A DNA stretch of 64,000 bases, taken from contig NC_066842.1 in assembly GCF_001640805.2 (NCBI RefSeq), positions 26,927,791 to 26,991,790 of the forward strand, read 5' to 3'. Source of the DNA: Lates calcarifer. Taxonomy: Eukaryota; Chordata; Actinopteri; Centropomidae. The position numbers were made by a program, and so were the translations under genes. The notes under the pieces are model-generated. The model made no database searches. It worked only from the letters and a program-made list of their open reading frames with translations, and was not told the DNA's origin. Positions 1-11,300 of the stretch are shown in pieces; positions within the stretch are counted from its first letter, which is position 1; each line of letters begins with the position of its first letter.

Positions 1-735
1 TAGCCATAATCCTCAGATTGATGGACTTGATCCGCGCTGTAACTCTACTCTTTCAGCCAGTCATTACAGCTGCACCATCCATACAAATGGCCACACATTC
101 TTCCCAGCTCAGTCTTGCTTCAGTCATAAAAGCATCCAGAAGTCGGATTCCTTACCTGTTGTCCTGCCTGGCACCTCCTTGCAGAATAGCGAGACTCCAG
201 AATGTCTCCTTCCAGTGCACCAAACAATCAATGAAATGTCTGTCAATTGTCCAACTGCATAGAAATGCTCACATGAAGTCTATCCAGCACTGTGAATGAA
301 TGTCTGCAAGTTCTCCTCCTCCTCCTCAATTCTCCTCCTCTCTGTGTCATTTTAAAGCAGTATAACTTTCAGTTTATTAGCTGCTTCTGTCCCAAGCACA
401 ACTTCACACATTTCAACCGCCGCTGGAAGAACACGTTCTTGTCCAATAGAGTGTGGGTTCTTACTTTTTGCAATCTATTGAGCCACTAAATAAGAAGCCC
501 TCTGTGCTTTGAAGTTCACCATTCGTATTTTCTGGAACATATATTCCTCACCCTTTCACCAGGAAAAAAACTTTTGTTTTGTCCTTAAACTCTGGGTGCT
601 TCGTAATCAGATGCCACTTTAGCTTAGCCAAGGGCACAGGGCACATTTTGGTCTTCCATCGCTGTTCTCAATAAAACCAAACTCGAGATAACTCTTGTCA
701 CATTTTCTCAGTTTAGCTGGTTTGGGCTTAGCATC
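1..735 (-). mobile_element. Decayed hAT-type (ZBED/SCAND3-like) transposase, N-terminal part
   Basis: Read on the minus strand with frame shifts, this stretch gives, in order, a BED-finger-like segment (KPKPAKLRKCDKSYLEFGF then a C-x2-C pair, about 640-730), a TKHPEFKDK-like segment (about 600), a segment resembling LPAAVEMCEVVLGTEAANKLK with frame breaks (about 350-460), and WEECVAICMDGAAVMTG (about 30-110). This order matches the hAT family of BED zinc-finger transposases common in fish (ZBED5, SCAND3 and FAM200-like proteins). Stops and frameshifts interrupt it, so no protein is expected. The catalytic C-terminal part would lie left of the window. Family assignment is from remembered motifs, not a search. 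Confidence 0.7.
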
Positions 736-1084
736 ACTTGATGAAGTGAATGAACTTAAATATGTATCCATCGTTGCTAGCTAGATGTGCTAATCATCAG
801 CAGGAGCTGGGCACCAAGGGTGTCCTGAGCAAAGCTGATGATGAAAATGAGTAATGTGTGACAGATTTACAGGACATGTCACAATCATATTGGAGTTTTT
901 ATTGGCCCAGAGCTGCAAAAGTGGGAGTTATTGGCTCAGTATGTTTGTTTTATTGATGCAGTGGTCCCCATATGTAGTAATGCACTTTTTTAATAATACG
1001 CCATAACTTTATAAATTTATTGAGAATTGTGGCCCAAGTCAATAACCAACTTGTTATTTAACCAAATATTCCAATCTGAATCCC

Positions 1085-2110
1085 TGCAGTCTCTGGTGCT
1101 ACCCTTGTATTAAATGATATAGTGTCCACTGTAGACAATAAGATGCATTGCGCATCTCTTTTTATTGATTTATCAAAATCTTTTGACAGTTGATCACTTT
1201 ACACTCTCAGACAGCAGGATATTGCACAGGCTTCTATCTTAGGTATTATCCATCATTTATATTAATTTAATTAATTAATTAAACATCGGCAGGTCAGTTA
1301 ATACATGTAATTTACATTTTTATGCAGATTACACTGTTTTATACAGCTCGGCAACCTCCATCTACTCAGTCATCAACAATCTGTAACTCTCGTGTGATTC
1401 CTTACAGCATGCCCTAAGAAGAAACTTGCTTTAAATGGAGATAAAACAAAGCTTATGTTCTTCCTAGAAGAGTTAAAAGTTAAGGAAATGGATGCTACTC
1501 TTGAAATCTGCACTTTAGATTGTGTTCTAATTGAGAAAGTTCCTCATTATAAGTACCTAGGCATCTGGAGTGATGATAAACTTACCTTTAAAACCCACAT
1601 AGACAACTTAAGTTGCCAATTGGGGATGCAAGTTAGTTTTCTGTATAGGAACAGGTCCTGCCTCCCACCTATGACAGGAAAACAACCTTTCTCTCATTAA
1701 TAGATTATGGTGATGTTATTTATAGAAATGCTCCCATTTCCTATCTTAAACATATGGATGGATCACTCAGCTTTTTGATTTATTACAAACGATCCATATG
1801 GCACCCATCACTGTGTCTTGTGTCAGAAGGTGGGCTGGCCCTCCCTCTCAATTAGGCAAGATCAACATTTTTATCTACTAATTTGTAAAGGACTACCTCC
1901 TTATTTATCATCACTCCTGTTTCCAAGACATTCTACCTTTAACGGCCATTCTCAGGACTGGCTGACACTATATGCAGTAAACACTATTCTTGGAAAGACA
2001 GCCTTCAGATATTACACCCTTTTTTCTGACACACTGATACTGGTAGGGCAATTAAAAAAACTGGTTGGAGGCTTTACTAAATTGAGGTGTGACAGTCTTA
2101 ATATTTATGT
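1085..2110 (+). mobile_element. Decayed non-LTR retrotransposon (reverse transcriptase C-terminal half)
   Basis: Plus-strand reading with frame breaks gives the RT motif FIDLSKSFDTVDH (about 1160-1195), a degraded form of the PQGSILGP motif (about 1215-1245), YADYTVLYSS (about 1320-1350) where the catalytic YADD has become YADY, NGDKTKLMFF (about 1433-1465), the post-RT segment YKYLGIWSDDKLTFKTHID (about 1548-1605), then VGWPSLSIRQDQHFYLLI and GKTAFRYYT (about 1830-2020). This order is typical of fish Rex/CR1/L2-group LINEs. The mutated catalytic motif and frame breaks show it is dead. Confidence 0.8.
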
Positions 2111-2285
2111 ATATGTATGTGTATGTATGTGTATATGTATGTATGTTTGCACATATATGTGTCCTGCTGTGTCATCCTGTTATGTTAAGCTTCTGCTATC
2201 CTGTATTCTAAAACTCTGCTACTATCATTACATACACACACACATGCACACACATATACTGTGTGTGTGTGTGTGTGTGTGTGTA
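2101..2285. repeat. Compound microsatellite (GTAT)n, (CA)n, (TG)n
   Basis: A GTAT/GTATGT tract lies at about 2101-2160, then (CA)n at 2233-2256 and (TG)n at 2260-2285, which form a potential inverted repeat. The tract directly follows the LINE remnant and may have grown from its 3' tail. Confidence 0.85.
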
Positions 2286-2919
2286 TCATCAACATTTCAT
2301 CTTATATCCTCTCTGGCAATGCATCAGTATCTAATATCTAATCCAACCCTGACAGTCTTCAGGAGAAGTGTCCCGACACCCTGCATTCATGGTATCCAGT
2401 AAGGACATCTGGTCATGTGGATAGTGGTCATAAATCTTCTACCTCCATGCAGAGAAAAACCCCATTGGGTTTGAGCAGGAATAATACTGACACCCTTGGA
2501 TATGCAGCAAATCAGTCTGTGACTGCAGCAGAATGCCACATTATCCCACACAACAATGAAGGTAGGGGAGTTTCTTGCCCCTCAACTTTTTCTCCTCTGC
2601 TGGCACAAGAAGAAAGAAAGAAAGAAAGGAGCCTTTCTGTATAAGCGCCAATGACTGGTTTGTGTAATTGCAAACTATCACTAGACCAGTGCTGCACACA
2701 TTGACATTAGCTCCTCTCTGGCCTGGGCTATCCACGGTCGCTCTCTGTCCAATCGCATTTCTTCCCCTGCAGCATGTTTTTGCCAGGTTGAATCCAGCTT
2801 TATTCACAAAGACAAATATACTGTGCAGTTTGCCCAGCTTTCTCCATTACTCTCTAAAACAGTGAATCCACAGTTTTTCAGTGCTTTACATTAAGCATAG
2901 CTGTGTATGTACCCTGTTT

Positions 2920-3610
2920 GGTTATGGAACAGACATCTTACCTGGACATATTGATACCAGAGTTCTCTCACACATTCACTGTTTCTCTCAAATGCCACAG
3001 TGTACAGCTATTTCATCCTTCTTTTATGTTTCTCTAGGACTCTGGCAGTTGTTGTTGTGCTGACTGTATTCACATTCCCAAAAGTGATATTGTCTGCCAG
3101 CACTTTGTTCCAAATTTCCCACAGTTTTATTACATTGTTGCCAATTCTGTGAATATTCTCATTCATCCAGGTCATAGTTATCCAAGAAGGTTAACTTTCG
3201 ATTAACTTTCTTGATATTGTTGCCAATTACCAGGTCAACGGCAATTTCCTACACATCTGAAAATATTCTTCCACTCAGTTATCACTGAAGGAGGGACATC
3301 TCACCTGTTGTTTTGCAGGTGGATGTGCACTGTTGATGCAACTGTTGAACTGATTTGGTTGCACTCTTAAACCAGTCACTCTCAAAGAAGGACCATGGTT
3401 TACAACATGATCAGTAATTGTGGCCCTTATTTCATCAGAAACCACTACTCCTGGTCTTCTTCTCCTTTGTCCTCCATGCATTCTCCCTGTCCTTGCCTTG
3501 CTTTTTTTCCTACCAATCCTTCTGTGATCAATGCTTCCAAAAAAAAAATCATTCCAAATCCTTTTGTCTCTTGGTAATGAGACTAAAAATAGAACAGCTG
3601 AGTAGGCTTT
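2920..3610 (-). mobile_element. Decayed Tc1/IS630-like transposase
   Basis: The minus strand reads RRRRPGVVVSDEIRATITDH followed by VVNHGPSLR (about 3370-3480), a helix-turn-helix segment common in fish IS630/Tc1-like transposases. After frame breaks come IRLREIQ-like and LADNITFGNVNTVS (about 3060-3120) and RRMKQLYTVAFERNSE (about 2970-3025), the linker that usually precedes the DDE catalytic core. The core itself is not recognisable. The frame is broken at several points, so this is a dead copy. Confidence 0.68.
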
Positions 3611-3679
3611 CAGCTGAAATTGCAATCAGCTCTTTAAAATGATCATTATTTCATTTTATTGTCAATGTTCTGCTAAGAG

Positions 3680-3680
<1 letters not shown>

Positions 3681-3747
<67 letters not shown>
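3681..3747. repeat. (TA)n microsatellite
   Basis: An almost pure TA tract of about 67 bases with one AA interruption. It is self-complementary and can form a cruciform. Confidence 0.95.
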
Positions 3748-5694
3748 GAAAACAGTCTGTTGATGAATGAGAAAAGAGTTCATGGATTTTGGAAAAGGTG
3801 GTCACTGAATGCATTTTTTTATGAAAGCAATGAAAAATGATTTGCAATGAGTTTGGTGCACATAGACTTCTGTTTCTCTGACTGTTTGAAGAGTATAGTG
3901 TTGAATATAGTGTTGTTTTTTGACCATTGCATGTTAGCAGTCCAAACAAACTGTAAAGAGGAATGCAAAATCACATTTTTCATAGGCCTATAGTAGATAA
4001 AAAGGCCTGTTCCCTGATGAAAATGGAGCAGAACACGTACCATTTACACACTAAAATACACAGGTCCTACACACAAAGAAGAAGGCTACAAATGTGTTTA
4101 TGCTGGAGTAGTGGCTTTAATATAGTGCACACATAGAACACTAATGTAAAAAAGGCAGCCCAGCATAATGAATTTAGGAAAAAGGGATTCCTGTAGATTT
4201 TGTTTGACTTGTACAACAGTCGACCCTTTGTGCTGCTAAAAGCAACCCTTTTACAAAGGTTCTCTATAGAATCATGCTCAAATGGTTCTACATAAAACAT
4301 TCATGGTGCCATGAAAAACACTGTTCCACAATGACACAATTTCAAGACCTTTTCAAAAAACACCGTTAGGGCCTACTATTTTGCATTTTTACAAAAAAGA
4401 CTAGTGAGTCATTACTGTTTTATTGTATGTAGTGGTCTATTCTGAAGAATAATCCAAGACAATCCTGTGGTGACAACATTATTTCTGCTTGCAGTCTATT
4501 TCCACCCGTGTTCTACAGGGTTTCCTCTCCTGGCAAAACTGGAGACAAACTATATATGCAAGGACTGTCTCCAGTATCACTGCCACAGACTAGGAATCTA
4601 TAATTGGGTTTCCCAATTATTGTTTTCCCCTATTACAAAAGCGTAACATTAGAACAGGACATTTGCCAACCCATCAGCCATCAGCATGCACACCAATCAC
4701 ATCATTTTAATGACAATAACAATGACTTTTTCATCAGTATTTCAGAAGAATGGGCAGGCAGGCTAACAACACTCAGAATGAGGAAAGAGGCGGGCAAGGT
4801 AACAGATGGCTAGAACACAAGTCAGCATAGGAGGATCTGGCAAGTGCATGAGGCAACCTTCCCACTACACTGTCTACTAAGGAACTATAAGCAAAGGAGC
4901 AGCAGCCATGAGGAATGTCCCTGATTACAGTGTGATTCACAGAGGTGGGAAACTCTGTGAGGGCATCTGGTGGACAGGTGTGGTACAACCAGGTGTTCAG
5001 AAATTAAATAAACAACACAGAAAGAGGACAGAGAAAGTCTGAGGGCAAAGAGAAGATACCAGGGATTGGTGCTGATGTTCCCATTATATGCATATCATCA
5101 GGATGCATATCATATCACATATATCACATCAAGTCAGTTACTGATATAAAATAATGTGTAGAAGTCAGCAGATAACACTCTTCTTACACAGTTTACTGTA
5201 TCACCAACTTCTCGAGCCCAAATGCTGCCTGGTATAGATTTACTTCCACTTGCTCTAGTCTGCCCAGTCAGGCCTGCGGTGTACACTGCACCGTTTCTCT
5301 GGCTCATCTGTTTGTGCAGCCAGGGGAAGAGTTAGTGCTTGCTCCCCTGCTGTTCATTCAGCATGTTTGCAGGGTAAGCAGAGAACAGCTTAATGCAGAG
5401 CTATAGATGCCAACATAACCGCATTAATATTTGTCGCTGTAAACAGTTAAAACTAAAAACACGTGATAGGATGTTGTGTGTCATGGACACAGATTCAACT
5501 GAACAGACCTGGTTATAAATTACTGTACATCTGGGCTACTGTGTAGATGTTACTTTATTTCCCTATTTACCTATTGTAGTTTGACACATCCACAACATGG
5601 GTGTGTGGGTGTGCAGATTGGTGTGTGGAGACAGCTCTGTTGCCCCTTGGTAACAAGTGTATGTTAGTGTTAGTGTGTTTGTGTTTGTGTGTGT

Positions 5695-5697
<3 letters not shown>

Positions 5698-5731
<34 letters not shown>
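5698..5731. repeat. (GA)n microsatellite
   Basis: A pure GA tract of about 34 bases follows an imperfect GTGTTT-rich stretch (about 5660-5695). Confidence 0.95.
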
Positions 5732-5733
<2 letters not shown>

Positions 5734-6104
5734 TTTATGCCAACAATCGTGTGACAAAGTGCCATGTTGGCATGTAGCACATAGAGACAGGTGGCTGTAA
5801 AGGAGGTGGCAGAGAATGAAAGAGAGGCACATTATTTTTATTGGATGATAAAAAAGAGATGGAAGAGCTGAAAGATGGAGACAAATACTGCATTCGTGCA
5901 TAATTTCAATGAAATGGCTTTCATGCATTGTTCCAAGTGTTTCTTTTGGCAGCTGATTTTGACATAGTTCTAGTCTTTTGCTGAAAAAATTATTTGTTTT
6001 TGTTCAATTTTAGTTGTAGTTATTGTTACAAAACTGGACATATTAGTCTACTTGTGCAGTTTAAATGTTTATATTATAAGCATTGCTATCTTTGATATGT
6101 ACAA

Positions 6105-6287
6105 TTTTAATATATATATTTTTGTGTAATTTTTGCCTTTATTAGAGACTGAAAGTAGAGAGAGGGCAGGAAGTGACAGGAGAGAGGTGGAGAATGACAT
6201 GCAACAAAGGTTCCCTGCTGGACTTGAACCAGCGACATTGCAGTTACATGGCAGGCACCTTAACTCGTACACTACACGGCCACCAAA
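6105..6287 (-). mobile_element. tRNA-derived SINE
   Basis: On the minus strand the copy starts with GGTGGCCGTGTAGTG (box A-like) near 6285 and has GGTTCAAGTCC (box B, consensus GGTTCRANNCC) near 6225. A CT-rich body (CTCTCTCCTGTCACTTCC) follows, then AATAAAGGC near 6135. This is the layout of a tRNA-headed fish SINE. A related copy lies at 18165-18312 on the other strand. It is not a functional tRNA, because the head continues into the SINE body. Confidence 0.75.
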
Positions 6288-6429
6288 TTATGTGTGCAGA
6301 TAGCATGATTGTTAGTGGAGAGGTTAGCAGATAAGGCACTGTTTACCTGTTTCTACTGTAAATACTGACACAGTGCCATGTTGCTCTGCTCTGAAGTAAT
6401 GCAACACACTTACTCTCCATCAACCATCC

Positions 6430-6525
6430 ATCCATTATCCATACCACTTATCCTCTGAGGGTCACTTGGGGCTGGAGCCAGTCCTAGCTGACACTGGGTG
6501 AGAGGCAGGGTACACCTTGAACAGG
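6430..6525 (+). repeat. Dispersed ATCCATCC-headed repeat, short copy
   Basis: ATCCATCCATTATCCATACC, then CTTATCC, GGGGCTGGAGCC, AGCTGACACTGGG and GGCAGGGTACACC. The same series of blocks occurs at 18746-19085 and, inverted, at 43106-43440, 45690-45775 and 47079-47142; 36303-36495 matches the other end of the full copies. This copy is cut short after about 95 bases. Confidence 0.8.
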
Positions 6526-7916
6526 TCATTCTGTCATCCTAGCATTGCTGCAATTATTTGCTCTCAAGTGGAAAGCAGCAACATCATTCATTCTCACCTT
6601 TTGACTGAAATATTGCTGAACTTGAGATGAGCACAGGAAAAATTTCCTTCCAAGACCCAGTAATGTTACTTTACTGTAAACCAGGGTGCAAGAACAGATT
6701 ACGCAGCTAAAACATCCTCTGGGAAAAAACATCTTATTATTTAGCAGGATACATATTTAACATCAGGAGCTACAGTATGTGATTCTGCAGATGTATGTAG
6801 GATGTTAAGACTTTGCATTAAAATGTAGTAAAATAATTAGTTAATTCAGTTTCATTTTTGTCTGTTTTTTCATGTTTTCTCTTTGTGTCTTTTTGTCTTG
6901 TTTTTGTTGTGAAAAATACATCAACATTTTATCTTCCATCATACTTTTTGTGACAAAATTAACACTGGTTCAAAGATGATTTCCCCCTCTGCTGGTCCTG
7001 CAGTCACACCAGATAAACTGAAATTGGAGTTTTTTCATGTTCATATTTGTAGCAGTTATTTTGACCAGATAAACAATCTAGGGCTGTAACTAATGAACCA
7101 TTTTCACTATCGATTAACCTGATGTTGTTGTTTGTTTTATTCAAAAAACAAAGAACAAAATAAAAAAAAATGTATTTAAAAAATTGGTTACAAGTTTTCA
7201 TCACAATTCCTAGTGCCCAGGCGGACATCTTCACGTTGCTTGTTTTGTCTAACTCGCAGTCCAAAACCCAAAGACCAGTATACTATCACATGTGACAAAA
7301 AAGTGAATGCAGTAAATGATCATGTTTGAGAAGCAGAAACCAGCAAATATTTGGCATTTTCCTTGAAAAATGACTGAAATTATTATTGAATCAACAAAAT
7401 AATTGATTATGGCTTGTGGCATGGTGCCCACGTTATCTCAGTCAGAACACATTTAAATTAAAACCTAATAACTATTTTCCAGTGAAATGCCTTCATGATA
7501 TTAAAGTGACCTGTCACAGTGCGCAGCTACTGTACATGTAAATACAGACAGAGGAGTGAAAAATGACGACTACATGTAAAGGGCGAGCAAAGGGCTTTGT
7601 ACACCTACACAAAACTGCAAATCCAGTGAACTAATATAAGTGAATTTCTGCAGGCTGGGCTTGACCCAGTTAGAACAATGCTTACACATGACAATTGTCC
7701 TGAACTGGAACTACTGGAACTGCTTAGTCCATAGCAGCAGGTCCATTTCAAAACCATCTCAAAATCCACAGTTCCCCTGATGATGAAAAATGTAAATCAG
7801 CTGATGCATGGGACGATGAGTTGTGTTAGGATAAAGTATAAATATACAGTGTGTTAAAGGTTTCATTTTTGTCAAATCAAATGTTGTCATATATTAAAAA
7901 TGTTAGTAGATGGACA

Positions 7917-7942
7917 TACACACACACACACACACACACACA
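7917..7942. repeat. (CA)n microsatellite
   Basis: A pure CA tract of 26 bases. A second, impure CA tract follows at about 8514-8545, just inside the intron after the first CARMIL exon. Confidence 0.9.
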
Positions 7943-8397
7943 GGCAAATCATTACATTTCACAAACTATTCTATGCTGAGAAAAGAAAAGGTCATTCCTA
8001 ATTATCATAATAGACAGCAAGGAAAGCAAGGACAATGTTATTACAAATATAAGTTGTTATGAATTTAATTTATGACCGTAAGTTGCTCAGATCAAAAGGA
8101 ACTTTATACCAGAATAACAGTATGTAGAGGCTGAAAGAGAGTTGTGGGTCAATATGAATACCAGGGTGTTTTATATTGTCAACCATAAATATGATACTAC
8201 AGACATATGTAATGACACTTGTCATTATAGTGTATTTGAGGATGTTTCACTGTTTAGTTTAAAGAAACACACTAAATTATTTCTTTTTATGATTTGGATT
8301 TTGTGTCTGTTTTTCTCCTCGAGAAGGCACACACACCTACACACACAATGCAAGGTGTACATGCTGTATGTTATATTGTGGTGTTTATTTGTTACAG

Positions 8398-11300
8398 GAG
8401 CCAGTGTCAAAAGTAGAGAATGAGGCCAGTGAGGCGATGGGAAGAGTGGATGAAGGAGTAGAGGAGTTCTTCACCAAGAAAATCCTCCCTGACTATGCAC
8501 TGTGAGTTGAATTAACACACACACACACATACACACACACACATACTTGTTCTCTCATTCCCAAACATCCACTTAGGGCACTGGAATTAAATCTTTAATA
8601 TGTACTAACAACAGGGCTTGAATTAATTTAACATACTGATATCAATTTGAAATTTAATATTGACTGAAAACCATGATTGACTGACAATACCGATCAACTT
8701 CCTGCCTCTAATCACCTGTTTCAAACAGTGATTGACTATGGCAGCCAATCAGCGAGCAGACCTGGTACTGTTGCTGATTTTCAAAGTGGAAAATCAATTG
8801 TCCATTCTGGGCTGCTGTGGAAACATGGTGGCACAAAATGGCAGACTCTGTGGAATAGGACCCACTACTTATTATTGTTTAACCAGAAACGAGCAGTCTC
8901 AGAGTTGTTAGTTTGTCTGTGTTAATGTTTGGCACTTTTACATAAGAAAGTGAATGCTTCTTCCACCACTGAAAGTCACACAATAACACAAACCAACTGA
9001 CAGATCGAGGCAGTGGTTTTCCGGCAACCTCCATGTTCTGCGACGTAAAATGCCTGTTTTTATCAGTGGAGGCTGGTAGTGACAGAGTGGCTGTTTTCTG
9101 GTTAATTTATCTCTGTAGGAATCGTATCCATGTTATCAGATATTTTCAATAACAATCTAAGCCTGTCAGTGGCAAAAATAAGCACTTTAGTGAATGTACT
9201 TTAACACAGACAGTTGCCCAGTTGGATTATATTATAGCACTGTTGAGCAGTTGCAGTTACAGTTCTTGGAGCCTCAGGTTCAGTACATCCACTGCTGTGG
9301 TTAGACCTCCCCTCAATGCCCCGCTTTACATCAGCTTCTTGTAATGTAGCAGAGTCTGTCCCAATACCCATATTTGAAGTATCTGTAAATTTCCACGTGC
9401 CTTCACATTTGACATATTTTCGATGCCACAGCACTGGTAAGATTGCATGACTTAAATTACCAGGTTGCAGTCTTCTTTCTCCAGTATAGCTGATTTCTGA
9501 ACTGTCATATAAACAAGAAGCCTAGGCTGAATCCAACATGCCATGCACTTGATTATTGTCAGTCAAAAAACCTGCTCCCACCAACTGGATTCCTAATAAC
9601 TAATCAGTTGTAATGTGCAATACATTTGAATATTAATTTAAGCAAAGATTATTCACTGGAACTGATGAGTGAACAGAGAGCTTCTACTGTTTAAAGTGTA
9701 TTTTATTTTGCTAAACCTCTCCTGATAACTGATATTGTTTTGTAATAATTGTGTTTGTGATTCCAGCCTTGTAGCTGTATGTGTAGACTGCATGACTCCG
9801 TGAATGTTTTTGTAATGTTTAACAAGCCCTGTGTCCCTTCAGTGTAACACCACATAAACACACATTCCCTGTCTGAATTCTCTTCTGGATCTGACTCAGT
9901 TTGTTGATTTCAGTTCAATTAGCTTCCATAGCTTTCAAACACATTTTATCTTTTTCATCAGTGAATGTTACTGGTTAAGTTGTAATCACATAACCTAAGT
10001 GTGACTATGATCACATGATAAGAAGTGGTTGTGTATTGGATGAGATTTTGGTCTGGTGTTCCCACACAGCTGTCCTTGTCTCACTGATGATGTAAATTTT
10101 CCCACAGCTGTCACATGTGATGTCACGATGATGGCAGACAGCTCTCCAGGGAGAGTCCTGTCATTAGGGTGTGCCAACAGAGATCTTGCTGTGTGCTGAT
10201 ACAAACTGATTCTGTACAATAGATAGACAAGAGAGAGATAACATTATCTCTGCAATGGATGTGGAGAGTACAAAATGAGTAATAAGCAATAGAGCCACAA
10301 TAGCCACATTTATGGGGAATACACCTGGTTGAAATAAACTGCAATTTATCAATGACAAAAAGTTCTGATGGCCCAACCCCTGGAGGTTCATGGTGGAACA
10401 GCACTTTCCTTTTATTTTACATCCCTCTGTATTATAGTTTTTTTTTTTTTAAACTTGGACTAAGAGGGCAGCAGATAAATGTTTGTTCAGTTAGTTGCTG
10501 ACCCACTAAGGTCTATGTCTAAACAGAACAGAATCCAGACATGGCAACACACACCCCTCCTTCCCCTTTGATTTTCTACCTTCAAAATAAACACAAACCC
10601 TGTCTGCAGCACACAGAGGTCACATCTCTCATGGTCATTAATGCAGGTTGATCTGATCTGGTTCCAAACTGAGTTTATACATAGAATCCATTGACAATTT
10701 AGACTCAAATGAAACTTTCCATGTCTGTGTAGCGATGTCAGACGCTGAATATAATGTGAAGACCGGGCTGCTGTTGGCGTCCATTTTACATATTTGTTTT
10801 CACCCCTTATCTACACCAGCTACGTGGTGAGAGCAGCACAGAGTTCACAGCCCAATACATAATCTTGTAGCTCTGCGTGTAAGTGGAGAAAAAAAAAGAA
10901 AAACTGTCCCACCCCCAACTGGTGTAGGCAGCAGCAGTGGTTAAAATGGAAGCATATCTGCTCTGTTCATGGATAGATTAAGAGAACTATATGCCTAATG
11001 TTATTACACCAAAATTGCTTCACAGCCCAGAACCATTTCAGGTGCTTTGGTTCTGTCAGACAGACAAAACTGAATGAGCTCTGCAAATATCGTGGCTGTC
11101 TGCTTTTAGATTTAGAGATGTCATGCATGCAGAGTTTACATTTTTGCCTTGTGGTGGAGCTGCAGGCAAGATTCTGGGTGAACCAAGATATTAGGTCTCA
11201 TTCAAGCAAATTACTTTTTGAGGAACTTCTTGTTGCAGAAATATTGACCTGACAGTAGTGCTACCTGTAAGGTCAGGGGATAATCAAAATAATTAGGGGA

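Larger units (their letters stand above)
1..8397. other. Repeat-rich region with no recognised exon, upstream of the CARMIL exons
   Basis: The first CARMIL exon visible (8398) begins with an acceptor site, so this stretch is most simply part of one long intron. I looked for the preceding exon, expected to carry the capping-protein-interaction motif (HxTxxRPK-like), and did not find it. Named repeats inside are listed separately. The parts between them (736-1084, 2290-2915, 3750-5690, 6530-7910) are AT-rich, with no exon or RNA gene I can support. Confidence 0.55.

Noticed and set aside
6200..6285. Possible tRNA gene
   Set aside because: Box A and box B are present on the minus strand, but the sequence continues into a SINE body with an AATAAAGGC end and has no clean cloverleaf.
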